From JAIOZK01 sp964468645 (GTDB lineage Bacteria > Bacteroidota > Bacteroidia > Bacteroidales > JAIOZK01), in NCBI GenBank assembly GCA_964468645.1, contig CAYXUU010000004.1, forward strand, positions 127,737-191,736: a stretch of DNA of 64,000 nucleotides, given 5' to 3'. The notes beneath the pieces are model-generated. The model did not search any database and was not told where the DNA came from. It saw only the letters and a list, made by a program, of their open reading frames with translations. Of the stretch, positions 54,190-62,789 are shown piece by piece; positions within the stretch are counted from its first letter, which is position 1, and each line of letters opens with the position of its first letter. The translations under genes and the position numbers were made by a program.

Positions 54190-54561
54190 ATGGAAAAGGC
54201 TGATTTTGAAAATTTGTTGATATGGCAAATAGGGATGGATTTTGCTGAGCATTGCAAATCAATTAGTGAAATGGTTTCAAAAAATCAGAAAGGACATTTC
54301 TGAGTCCTTGAACAGTTAGAAAGTTCTTCACTGGCAATTCCACAAAATATTGCAGAGGGTAAGGGGCGAATATCAACAAAAGAGTTCTTGCAATTTTTAT
54401 ATTACTCAAGAGGTTCTCTCAACGAAGCTTTAACGCAATGAATACTGTTTCATGGAAGCGAATGGATTTCAGACCAGGAACTTAGTCGAACCAGGGAAAT
54501 GGCTTATGAATTAGGAAGCAAAATCAATGCTTTTATCAATGGATTAAAAAGAAAATTATAA
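54190..54561 (+). pseudogene. Four-helix-bundle gene with two in-frame TGA stops
   Basis: Reading from ATG 54190: FENLLIWQIGMDFAEHCKSI...KGHF-stop-VLEQLESSSLAIPQNIAEGKGR...YYSRGSLNEALTQ-stop-ILFHGSEWISDQEL...LKRKL-TAA 54561. Everything except the two TGA codons follows the family (AIPQNIAEGKGRISTKEF, RGSLNEALTQ). Point mutation decay is the simplest reading. It belongs to a different subgroup from the other copies in this window. Confidence 0.75.
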
Positions 54562-54631
54562 AGAAGTAGATGGTGGCGAGTTGGTTGACAGTACTACCAA
54601 CTACCAACCACCAACTACCAACAGTTTAATT

Positions 54632-56536
54632 ATGGACATTAAGGAATTTTTAGATCAGGACCAGAAGAAAGATTTGCTACGTCTGCTTACAGCAGGTAGT
54701 GTGGACGATGGAAAATCAACATTAATAGGCAGATTATTATTCGACAGTAAAAAATTATATGAAGACCATTTAGCCGCCTTGGAACGTGACAGTAAACGCG
54801 AAGGCCATGCAGGTGGGGATATTGATTATGCATTATTGCTTGATGGACTCAAAGCAGAACGTGAACAAGGTATAACTATTGATGTCGCATACCGCTATTT
54901 CTCTACAAATAAAAGAAAATTTATCATCGCCGACACCCCGGGTCATGAGCAATACACCCGCAATATGATTACAGGTGGCTCTACTGCAAATCTGGCAATT
55001 TTATTGGTAGATGCCCGTCTTGGAGTAATTACACAGACCAAAAGACATACTTTCCTGGTATCCCTCCTGGGCATTAAACACGTTATCGTGGCAATCAATA
55101 AGATGGACCTTGTCGATTTCAGCGAGGATGTTTACAATAAAATATGTGACGATTACCATGCATTTGTAACACAACTGGATATTCCCGATATTAATTTCAT
55201 ACCACTTTCGGCATTAAAAGGAGATAATGTTGTTGATATATCCGACAGAATGCCATGGTATCACGGGAAAAGTATGCTTGAGTTTCTTGAAACGGTGCAT
55301 GTTACAAGCGACAGAAACTTTGAAGACCTGAGATACCCGGTACAATATGTCGTACGACCCGATTTAAAATACAGGGGTTTTGCAGCCAGGGTTGCTTCTG
55401 GGGTGATCAGGAAAGGTGATGAGGTGATGGCATTACCCTCAAGGCAAAAAGCGATTGTAAAAACGATAGATTCATATGACGGGAAAAAGGAATATGCTTT
55501 TCCACCTGAAGCCGTATCTGTTACCCTCGACAGGGAAATAGATGTCTCACGCGGGGATATGCTGGTCCATCCCAACAACCTGCCAAGAGCCGAAAGGCAT
55601 TTCGAAGCCATGCTGGTATGGATGGATGAAAAACCAATGGATCCCTATACACAGTTTTACATCAAGCAAACTTCCAATAATACAAAAGCCAGGATTGACA
55701 AAATCCGACATCGTATTGACGTAAATACCCTTGAAAAATCTGATGCCGATTACTTCAAACTGAATGAGATCGGAAGGGTGGTAATTACAACTGTCAAACC
55801 GATATTTTTTGATCCCTACAAAAAGAATCATAATACCGGTTCCTTCGTCCTGATCGATCCTGTATCACACAATACAGTCGCTGTAGGAATGATCCTCGAT
55901 AAAGTGGCGGATATTGACTATTTACGATTGACGATTGACGATGAGAAGAAGATTGTCAAAGGTGAGAGTCTCATTAAACCCAAAGAACGCATAAAGAAAT
56001 ACAACCAGCAAGGTGAAACCATCTGGATCACCGGCTTACATGGAAGTGGTAAAAATGATCTTGCCTATACCCTCGAAAAAAGATTGTTCGAATTGGGAGC
56101 AACTGTAGTATTACTGGATGGTAAATCAGTCCGTTCAGGCCTCAGTCGCGAACTTGACCACTCCCCTGCCGACAGGGCCGAACACCTGCGAAGAGTTGCT
56201 CACATCTGCAAACTCCTCAACGATCAGGGAGTCATCACCATCTGCTCTTTTATTTCCCCTGATGAACATATAAGAAATCAGGTTGCAGAAATCATTGGCG
56301 AAGAAAGATTCAACCTTGTTTATCTCAAATCAACAATCGACTTCGCCCGCGAAAACGATAAATATGGGCTCTACGAATTAGCTGACGAAGGTAAACTCAA
56401 GCATATTCCCGGAATAGACACCGAATACCAGGAACCGCAGTCCCCGGATATTTCCCTAGATTCCACAGAGAATGGAAAAAACATCGAAAGCATCATCGAA
56501 TATCTATCAACAAAGATGATATTTCCAGCTGAATAA
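54632..56536 (+). CDS. cysN: Sulfate adenylyltransferase subunit 1 fused to an APS-kinase-like domain
   Basis: 634 residues from ATG 54632 (MDIKEFLDQDQKKDLLR); a TTG frame extension at 54581 is encoded by an ACCAACTACCAACC repeat. GTPase motifs: AGSVDDGKSTLIGR, DTPGHEQYTRN, INKMDLVD. From about residue 460 an APS-kinase-like domain follows, but its P-loop reads GLHGSGKND instead of GLSGSGKST/T, so ATP phosphoryl transfer there is doubtful. A separate intact cysC lies at 60043. The pair CysDN makes APS. Confidence 0.94.
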   Translation: MDIKEFLDQDQKKDLLRLLTAGSVDDGKSTLIGRLLFDSKKLYEDHLAALERDSKREGHAGGDIDYALLLDGLKAEREQGITIDVAYRYFSTNKRKFIIADTPGHEQYTRNMITGGSTANLAILLVDARLGVITQTKRHTFLVSLLGIKHVIVAINKMDLVDFSEDVYNKICDDYHAFVTQLDIPDINFIPLSALKGDNVVDISDRMPWYHGKSMLEFLETVHVTSDRNFEDLRYPVQYVVRPDLKYRGFAARVASGVIRKGDEVMALPSRQKAIVKTIDSYDGKKEYAFPPEAVSVTLDREIDVSRGDMLVHPNNLPRAERHFEAMLVWMDEKPMDPYTQFYIKQTSNNTKARIDKIRHRIDVNTLEKSDADYFKLNEIGRVVITTVKPIFFDPYKKNHNTGSFVLIDPVSHNTVAVGMILDKVADIDYLRLTIDDEKKIVKGESLIKPKERIKKYNQQGETIWITGLHGSGKNDLAYTLEKRLFELGATVVLLDGKSVRSGLSRELDHSPADRAEHLRRVAHICKLLNDQGVITICSFISPDEHIRNQVAEIIGEERFNLVYLKSTIDFARENDKYGLYELADEGKLKHIPGIDTEYQEPQSPDISLDSTENGKNIESIIEYLSTKMIFPAE

Positions 56537-56558
56537 TATCTACTGATAGTTTTTAATG

Positions 56559-56630
56559 ATCCACGAATTACACAAATTTGCACGAATTTTATATCAAAAA
56601 TTATTCGTGTTCATTCGTGTAATTCGTGGA
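56559..56630. repeat. Palindromic TCCACGAATTACAC repeat
   Basis: Left arm TCCACGAATTACACAAATTT... and right arm ending GTGTAATTCGTGGA pair at about 24 of 28 positions. Similar wording recurs at 60758-60820, 62515-62545 and 63695-63715. Confidence 0.6.
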
Positions 56631-56653
56631 CAGAAAATAATTATTTGTTGAAA

Positions 56654-58438
56654 ATGACCACCGACCAAATCATAGTAGCCGCAGTAATCGTTTTTCTCCT
56701 CGTATCCCTGTACAAGAATTTTTTCGGGCCTGGAGTTACTTTTATCATTGGGGTTAGTGTTCTTGGAATCAGTGGGATTCTTACCCCGGGGGAAATCCTT
56801 CGTGGATTCGCCAATGAACAAATTGCGGTGATCATACTGCTGTTGCTGATTGGTGAGATCATTCGAAAATCGACCCTGATCGATAATATGTTTAACCGGT
56901 TCTTTAAAAGGACTTATACTTATAAAGGATTTTTGTTGAAATTACTTTTCCCTGTTGCCGCCCTTTCATCCATGATTAATAATACACCACTTGTGGCCAT
57001 CATGATGCCCTATGTGCATAATTGGGGCAGGCGAAATAATATCGCATCATCTAAATTATTGATTCCGCTCTCTTTTGCTGCCATGCTTGGGGGCACCGCC
57101 ACATTGATCGGAACCTCCACAAACCTTGTTGTTAACGGATTGGTGGCAGAACAGGACATTATACCCGGATTTAATACCTTGGAGATCTTTGATTTTGCTC
57201 CTGTCGGATTAAGCATGATCATTTTGGGAGGTTTGTACCTGGTATTCTTTGGTTACAGGCTGTTGCCCAATAATCCTGATATCAAAGAAGAATTAGCTGA
57301 AAACTCCCGCGAATATCTTGTTGAAGTAAGGGTAAACAAGGATTCGGAATACCATAACAAAAGCATTGAAGAAGCCCGTTTGAGAAATCTTAAGGGTTTG
57401 TTTCTGGTGGAGATTGTCAGGGAAGGGGAGATCATTTCCCCGGTATCCCCCTCAACCATTATTTATGAAGAAGACAATCTGATCTTTGCCGGAAATACCG
57501 AAACCATCGCCGATATGGTGGAAAGCAATAAAAATATCCAACCCTCAGAGCTGGGTATGTATGCCAGAAGAAGCAAAAAGGAAGTGGTTGAAGTCTTTAT
57601 AACACCAAATTCAGGGCTGGTCAACAAAACCGTCAGGGATAGTAATTTCCGTGCCCGTTTTGATGCGGCAATACTTGCAGTACACCGTAATGGTGAAAAG
57701 ATAAAAGGAAAGATCGGAAATGCGGAACTTGATGCAGGAGACCTACTTTTACTGGTCACCGGTGATGACTTTCATGGTATTGCCAGCGACACCAGCGACT
57801 TCTTCATCGTTGATAAGGTGCGTAGTATTGAAAAAATGCCTATGCTGCAAAGTTTGTTGATCATTGTTGGTCTGGTATCTTCGGTATTGCTGGCATCTTT
57901 AAAAGTTGTCCCATTGTTTACCTGCCTGGTGGTGTTCCTGATTGCATTGTTATTATCCGGCATCGCCAAACCCAAGGAGCTTCATAAAGGATTGAATTTC
58001 AACCTGATTTTTATCATTGCGCTGTCGCTTGCCTTGGGCATGGCCATGATCAAGACAGATATTGCATATATTTTGTCTCATGCCTTTTTAGGATTTATCA
58101 AACCCTATGGGATCATCACCCTATTATTTGGAATATTCCTCATAACGAATTTACTGGCATCAATCATCACGAATATTGGTGCTGTCGCTATTATATTCCC
58201 TATTGCCTTAAGCCTTGCACAGCAGCTGGATGCCAACCCAAAACCTTTTGTATTACTTGTAGCATTTGCTGCAGCAGCCAGTTTCATCACCCCCATTGGT
58301 TACCAGACAAATCTTATGGTTTACGGTCCCGGGGGATATAAGTTTAAGGATTATATGAGGATAGGGGCACCGTTGAGTATTTTGTTTATGGTGGTGGCCG
58401 TGTTGATGCTGGTGGCGCAGTTTGGGTTGCATTTCTGA
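56654..58438 (+). CDS. SLC13 (DASS) family transporter with RCK_C domains
   Basis: 594 residues from ATG 56654; TTG codons upstream are less likely. Two blocks of TM segments surround a central pair of TrkA-C/RCK_C domains (residues about 215-390, with EVRVNKDSEYHNKSIEEARL and VEVFITPNSGLVNKTVRD, in part). SMINNTPLVAIMMPYV, GGTATLIGTSTNLVVNGL and ITPIGYQTNLMVYGPGGY are the substrate and sodium-site hairpins. Next to cysDN it is most likely a sulfate importer. Confidence 0.88.
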   Translation: MTTDQIIVAAVIVFLLVSLYKNFFGPGVTFIIGVSVLGISGILTPGEILRGFANEQIAVIILLLLIGEIIRKSTLIDNMFNRFFKRTYTYKGFLLKLLFPVAALSSMINNTPLVAIMMPYVHNWGRRNNIASSKLLIPLSFAAMLGGTATLIGTSTNLVVNGLVAEQDIIPGFNTLEIFDFAPVGLSMIILGGLYLVFFGYRLLPNNPDIKEELAENSREYLVEVRVNKDSEYHNKSIEEARLRNLKGLFLVEIVREGEIISPVSPSTIIYEEDNLIFAGNTETIADMVESNKNIQPSELGMYARRSKKEVVEVFITPNSGLVNKTVRDSNFRARFDAAILAVHRNGEKIKGKIGNAELDAGDLLLLVTGDDFHGIASDTSDFFIVDKVRSIEKMPMLQSLLIIVGLVSSVLLASLKVVPLFTCLVVFLIALLLSGIAKPKELHKGLNFNLIFIIALSLALGMAMIKTDIAYILSHAFLGFIKPYGIITLLFGIFLITNLLASIITNIGAVAIIFPIALSLAQQLDANPKPFVLLVAFAAAASFITPIGYQTNLMVYGPGGYKFKDYMRIGAPLSILFMVVAVLMLVAQFGLHF

Positions 58439-58443
58439 TGAAT

Positions 58444-58722
58444 TGACTTAAGAAAAGGGGCGACTTGAGGGGCGTAAGAGATAAGGGCACGAAGATTTTT
58501 CACCGCTAAGACGCGATGGGCGCTAGGAAGGATAGGTTGCCAACCTTTAAATGGTTGGCTACCTTATGCAAATAATATTAACAATACCTTGGCTTCGCTC
58601 AGAATGACAGATCCGGGGGTTTTTAAAAGATTTTTCGACTTCGCTCGAAACACAAACCGCAGAGAACGCAGAGAAACGCGAAAGAAGACAAAAGAAAAAA
58701 GTAAAAAGATAAAAGAATCGAT
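58444..58722 (+). repeat. Direct repeat, left copy, flanking the MNT-HEPN gene
   Basis: Matches 59643-59920 over about 280 bases; bases 58480-58600 are identical to 59679-59799 (121 bp). It contains the hairpin AGGTTGCCAACC-N7-GGTTGGCTACCT and a CGCAGAGAACGCAGAGAAACGC tract. It fills most of the gap 58439-58937; no gene. Confidence 0.85.
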
Positions 58723-58937
58723 TAACAAAACCAAGGATTTCTTTTTCGTGAAGGCCTTGTGTGTAAGCAATCCGCAATGACACAAAGTAGCAAAGTAAAC
58801 TACGACACTCATACACAAGCATTGTGTCATCTTGGATTGTGGGAACAAAATATATCCGTAGCTTTTGTTCAAAATTTTAAGAAGCCTTGATTTTTTCGTT
58901 CTTTTTTATCAAGAAAAAAGGACATAAATACCAAATC

Positions 58938-59645
58938 ATGAAAAAACGTGATATCATAAAGCAAACCATTTCCATTATTTTAAAACACTGCACCCCAGAA
59001 CGGATTTACCTTTTCGGTTCTCAGGTTGATGGTGAAGCTGGTGAGCGCTCTGATATTGATATTGCTTATGATGCAGAAGGATTTAAGAATGATCTGCTGA
59101 TTAAAGAGGAATTAAAAGAGATGCAGACATTATTTAAAATTGATGTTGTGAATTTAGCCAGGACTGAGCAACGTTTTCGTCAGCGGGTACTGGATACAGG
59201 AAAAGTAATGTGGTCCAGAACTAAATTGATGCGATTTGAGGATGGGTTATACAATTTCAGCAAAGCATTGGAGAGGTTCACAGGAATAATTGAACACAAG
59301 GAAAGTTACAATAGAGATGGTTATGGTGATGTTTTTCTTGACGTTGCAGTAAAACGATTTGAATTCACTTTCGAAATGGCCTGGAAAGCATGTTACCGTG
59401 CACTTGCCTATCTTGGTTTTGACTGCAAAACACCGCGTGATTGTCTCAGGGAAGCTTTTAACCAGAAGCTAATTGATGATGAAAACGTATGGTTAGAAAT
59501 GCTCGAACAAAGAAACCTCTCATCTCATACTTATGACGAACCAGTAATTAGTGAGTTGAATCAGGACATGGATCGGTATCTCGAAGCGTTTGTTGATCTT
59601 AAGGATAAGCTTGAAGAGTTGTATAGAAAACAAAATAATATTTGA
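58938..59645 (+). CDS. MNT nucleotidyltransferase fused to HEPN (HI0074-type) domain
   Basis: 235 residues from ATG 58938 (MKKRDIIKQTISII). The N-terminal half is a minimal nucleotidyltransferase (LFGSQVDGEAGERSDIDIAYD, G-S-x-D-x-D). The C-terminal half is HI0074-like HEPN (FTFEMAWKACYRALAYLG) with RNLSSHTY, which fits the R-x4-H-x-Y motif of HepT-type RNase toxins whose Tyr is AMPylated by the partner MNT. Usually the two are separate genes; here they are one chain. It is enclosed by long direct repeats. Confidence 0.85.
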   Translation: MKKRDIIKQTISIILKHCTPERIYLFGSQVDGEAGERSDIDIAYDAEGFKNDLLIKEELKEMQTLFKIDVVNLARTEQRFRQRVLDTGKVMWSRTKLMRFEDGLYNFSKALERFTGIIEHKESYNRDGYGDVFLDVAVKRFEFTFEMAWKACYRALAYLGFDCKTPRDCLREAFNQKLIDDENVWLEMLEQRNLSSHTYDEPVISELNQDMDRYLEAFVDLKDKLEELYRKQNNI

Positions 59646-59920
59646 CTTAAGCGAAGGGCCGACTTGAGTGACGTAAGCGATAAGGGCACGAAGATTTTTC
59701 ACCGCTAAGACGCGATGGGCGCTAGGAAGGATAGGTTGCCAACCTTTAAATGGTTGGCTACCTTATGCAAATAATATTAACAATACCTTGGCTTCGCTCG
59801 GTATGACAGATCCGGGGGTTTTTAAAAGATTTTTCGACTTCTCGAAATACAAACCGCAGAGAACGCTAAGAAACGCGAAGGAAGACAAAAGAAAAAAGTA
59901 AAAAGATAAAAGATTCGATT
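59643..59920 (+). repeat. Direct repeat, right copy, flanking the MNT-HEPN gene
   Basis: Second copy of the repeat at 58444-58722, starting right at the stop codon of the MNT-HEPN gene. The differences are a two-base deletion in the CGACTTCGCTCGAAA stretch and scattered substitutions. The rest of the 397-base gap 59646-60042 has no gene. Confidence 0.85.
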
Positions 59921-60042
59921 AGTAAAACTAATTACGAAGAGCTTGGATCGCCCTTTTATGTCAAGTCGAAGCGAAGCGGAGATCCCAACTATGGTCGGGG
60001 ACAAAAGGGCATCAAATAATAATAAATCATTTATACAACACT

Positions 60043-60648
60043 ATGAACAAAGCGCAAGCAAACATCCACCCTGTTTTTCACCAGATCCTCAACCGCGCCG
60101 ACAAGGAAAGATTCCTTAACCAGCGTGCCTGTGTAATCTGGATGACAGGATTATCAGGATCGGGCAAAACAACAATTGCCCAGCATATTGAAAGGGAACT
60201 GAATAAACGGGGACACCTCACCCAGGTACTCGATGGCGACAATATCCGTACCGGCATCAACAACAACCTGGGATTTTCCGAAGAAGACAGGATAGAAAAC
60301 ATCCGCCGAATAGCAGAAGTATCCAAACTCTTTCTCGATTGCGGTATCATCTGCATCAACAGCTTTATCAGCCCCACCAGGGACATCAGGCACATGGCCA
60401 TGGAGATCATTGGTAAAGAAGACTTTATTGAGGTTTATGTAAACGCACCCCTGGAAGTTTGCGAGCAAAGGGATATCAAAGGCCTTTATGCCAAAGCCCG
60501 GGCCGGCCAGATCAAGAACTTTACCGGTATAGACGCACCATTTGAAGCACCGCAAGAACCACAGATTGAACTACATACAGGCATCCAAAGTATAGAAGAA
60601 TCTGTTGCGCAGGCACTGGGATTTGTTTTGCCCAGGGTAACTTATTAG
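60043..60648 (+). CDS. cysC: Adenylyl-sulfate kinase
   Basis: 201 residues. P-loop MTGLSGSGKTTIAQ is intact; LDGDNIRTGINNNLGFSEEDR, INSFISPTRDIR, and RDIKGLYAKARAGQIKNFTGID match APS kinases. It phosphorylates APS to PAPS, the sulfate donor. It complements the degenerate kinase domain in CysN. It is cut off from cysN and the transporter by the toxin-antitoxin insertion. Confidence 0.96.
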   Translation: MNKAQANIHPVFHQILNRADKERFLNQRACVIWMTGLSGSGKTTIAQHIERELNKRGHLTQVLDGDNIRTGINNNLGFSEEDRIENIRRIAEVSKLFLDCGIICINSFISPTRDIRHMAMEIIGKEDFIEVYVNAPLEVCEQRDIKGLYAKARAGQIKNFTGIDAPFEAPQEPQIELHTGIQSIEESVAQALGFVLPRVTY

Positions 60649-60649
60649 T

Positions 60650-60872
60650 TGGTGGTTGGTAGTTGGTGGTTCGTAGTACTGATTACTAAATTTAAAAGGA
60701 TAATTTCATCGAAAATAATTTATCATCGAATGAATCTAATTTAACGAATAATAAAGTCCACGAATTACACTAATTTGCACTAATATTTAATACGAAAAAC
60801 AATTCGTGAAATTTCGTGCCATTCAAGGATAAAAATATCGTTCTTTATTAATACCAATCTGTTGAATCTTAA
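60650..60872. repeat. Intergenic repeats between cysC and the DUF6922 gene
   Basis: TTGGTGGTTGGTAGTTGGTGG (60651-60671 region) belongs to the ACCAACTACCAACC family seen near 51245, 51360 and 54592. CCACGAATTACACTAATTTG (60759-60778) with AATTCGTGAAATTTCGTG (60801-60818) is the same palindrome family as 56559. No gene. Confidence 0.55.
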
Positions 60873-61157
60873 ATGCTGCCAAGACAAATACGAAAAGAAC
60901 TATTCTGGGATGTCAATGATCCCGATATGGAAAGAAATAAAAGGCTTGTCGTGGACAGGGTTTTGCAGTTCGGCAATTTGTCGGAACTCAAATACATCAT
61001 TGACTTATATGGTATTGACCAAATCATACAAGAGGTGAAACATATTGGGTATCTTGATCCCAAAACCCTTGCTTTTGTCATCAATTATCTACAGATCAAC
61101 AAAGAAGACCTGAAGTGCTTCACAAAGAAACAATCGACACAACAACACTGGAGTTAA
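60873..61157 (+). CDS. DUF6922-like protein, probable antitoxin partner
   Basis: 94 residues. FWDVNDPDMERNKRLVVDRVLQFGN (part) and a helical C-terminus match small proteins that precede AbiEii-type nucleotidyltransferases in Bacteroidota. It overlaps the next gene by 43 bases, a common antitoxin-toxin arrangement. Antitoxin function is inferred. Confidence 0.7.
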   Translation: MLPRQIRKELFWDVNDPDMERNKRLVVDRVLQFGNLSELKYIIDLYGIDQIIQEVKHIGYLDPKTLAFVINYLQINKEDLKCFTKKQSTQQHWS

Positions 61158-61753
61158 TCAAAAACCTGCAGTCAGATCCTTATTTTACGGACTTTAACCT
61201 GGTTGGAGGTACAGCGCTGTCATTACACATTGGCCACCGTAAATCCATCGACATTGATCTGTTTACAACAAAGGATTTTGACAGCCAGCATTATTTGGAA
61301 TATCTTGAAGAGCATTTCGACTTCCAAATGCAATATCAGCATCGGAATATAATAAAGGGATTGATCAACAGTGTTTTTGTTGATTTGATCAAGCATGAGT
61401 ATCCTATCATCAATCCAATAATTTCTGAAGAAAACATCAGGATATTATCAAAACCCGATATTGCTGCGATGAAAGTCAATGCGATATCAGGTGATGGCAC
61501 ACGTTTCAAGGATTTTATAGATATCTATTTTCTCTTAAAGGAATACTCCTTCGAAGAAATATTGAAGTTTTATAACAAAAAGTATGGATCCAGGAATGAA
61601 TTCCATGCCATAAAAAGTCTGGGATATTTTGATGACATCGTCGCTGAAGACTGGCCAAAAATGATACAGGAAAAGGATCTTACGATTGATAAGGTAACAA
61701 GTACCATCATTGATCACCTTAATCAATATCTTGACGGTATCATCAAAGAATAA
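61115..61753 (+). CDS. AbiEii/AbiGii-family nucleotidyltransferase toxin
   Basis: 212 residues from GTG 61115. FNLVGGTALSLHIGHRKSIDIDLFT holds the G-G-T/S and D-x-D motifs of the family (shown: GGTALSLHIGHRKSIDIDLF). KPDIAAMKVNAISGDGTRFKD (KxxD..R.KD) is the second conserved block. AbiEii toxins are GTP/CTP-using nucleotidyltransferases of type IV systems. Overlaps its presumed antitoxin. Confidence 0.88.
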   Translation: MLHKETIDTTTLELIKNLQSDPYFTDFNLVGGTALSLHIGHRKSIDIDLFTTKDFDSQHYLEYLEEHFDFQMQYQHRNIIKGLINSVFVDLIKHEYPIINPIISEENIRILSKPDIAAMKVNAISGDGTRFKDFIDIYFLLKEYSFEEILKFYNKKYGSRNEFHAIKSLGYFDDIVAEDWPKMIQEKDLTIDKVTSTIIDHLNQYLDGIIKE

Positions 61754-61756
61754 TCA

Positions 61757-61892
61757 TCAGATGAATTTATTGATCATCAAATATTTTTTTTCATCGAATT
61801 AAACGAATTAAACGAATAATTCATGATATAAATGAACATGATCTCCCTGATAATACCAAATGAAGCCATAATATTTAAACCAGCGCTACCTC
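61757..61892 (+). repeat. Boundary repeat, left of the MNT/truncated-HEPN pair
   Basis: GAACATGATCTCCCTGATAA...ACCAAATGAAGCCATAATATT at about 61834-61878 is repeated almost exactly at 62562-62606, on the other side of the pair. The first part (GATGAATTTATTGATCATCA) recurs at about 63664. Confidence 0.75.
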
Positions 61893-61958
61893 CTATCAAC
61901 CACCAACAAATATTTCGTGGAAATCCATGAAATTAGCGGAAACAAACTATCTTTGAGT

Positions 61959-62240
61959 ATGCGATTGAACAACAATGAAATAGATACAATCCGAACAACA
62001 ATTCTTCATATCGATCCAAAAGCAAAAATCAGGTTATTCGGATCCAGGATAGATGATCTGGCCAAAGGTGGTGATATTGACATATTGATTATCAGCAACA
62101 CCCTTACATACAGCGATAAACTTTTAATCAGAACTCGTTTAAAAGAAAAACTGGGCAACAGAAAAATAGATATTATCATCACAGATAAACCTGATACAGC
62201 TTTTTCCAGATATGCCTTTAACAACAGTATATTAATATGA
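61959..62240 (+). CDS. MNT-type nucleotidyltransferase antitoxin
   Basis: 93 residues from ATG 61959 (MRLNNNEIDTI). RLFGSRIDDLAKGGDIDILI is the G-S-x(n)-D-x-D signature of minimal nucleotidyltransferases. It overlaps the following HEPN-like gene by four bases (ATGA), as expected for a MNT-HEPN module. Confidence 0.85.
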   Translation: MRLNNNEIDTIRTTILHIDPKAKIRLFGSRIDDLAKGGDIDILIISNTLTYSDKLLIRTRLKEKLGNRKIDIIITDKPDTAFSRYAFNNSILI

Positions 62241-62527
62241 GTAAAACAGATTATTTATCAATACTGAATGAAAATGCGGGTTCACTGAAAGATGCTGTTA
62301 AATGGCTTAAAAGATCGTTGAAATTATGCAAGGAGTATAATATTAAGGATCTTACCCCTGAAGGCATGGATGCCTTCGAAAGTTTAACAAGCCGTTTTGC
62401 CAGGGTTTGCGATATTCTTTTCAGTAAATTGTTCAGAAGTATTTTTTATCTTGAAGAAGGGGAAGCTGGCTCCTGGCTTGACGTAGTACTATTTATGGAA
62501 AAAGAGCATGTCATCGAATTGCACTAA
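62237..62527 (+). CDS. HEPN-like toxin partner, probably truncated at the C-terminus
   Basis: 96 residues. EGMDAFESLTSRFARVCDIL matches the N-terminal half of HepT-like proteins that normally run to 140-150 residues and carry R-x(4-6)-H near the end. Here the frame runs into the CATCGAATTGCACTAATTAC repeat and stops, so the RNase motif is absent. Likely inactive, or a repeat-truncated allele. Confidence 0.6.
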   Translation: MSKTDYLSILNENAGSLKDAVKWLKRSLKLCKEYNIKDLTPEGMDAFESLTSRFARVCDILFSKLFRSIFYLEEGEAGSWLDVVLFMEKEHVIELH

Positions 62528-62740
62528 TTACACGAATTAAACAAATAATTCATGAAATAGGCGAACATGATCTCCCTGATAATACCAAATGAAGCAATAA
62601 TGTTTAAACCAGCACTACCAACTACCAACCACAAACTGCCATCCAATTAATCTGTGGCATCTGTGGCTATTAATTAGATAAATTAGCGAAATTAGATGAT
62701 TAAAAATATTGGATGACCTGTAATTAGATGATAATTTGAT
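62515..62740 (+). repeat. Boundary repeats between the two MNT modules
   Basis: 62515-62620 copies the 61790-61892 repeat; 62610-62640 is an ACCAACTACCAACCAC tract; 62692-62730 (AATTAGATGATTAAAAATAT, GGATGACCTG) is matched by 63914-63950 beyond the next module. No gene. Confidence 0.7.
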
Positions 62741-62789
62741 TTGGATGATCGAAAATGAGTATTTTTATACTAAATAAGATGACATCACA

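Noticed and set aside
54190..54561. TGA recoding (selenocysteine or alternative code) in the four-helix gene
   Set aside because: Other genes in the window use TGA as a normal stop, no SECIS-like need exists for this family, and neither position is a conserved Cys or Trp as far as I can tell; point-mutation decay is simpler.
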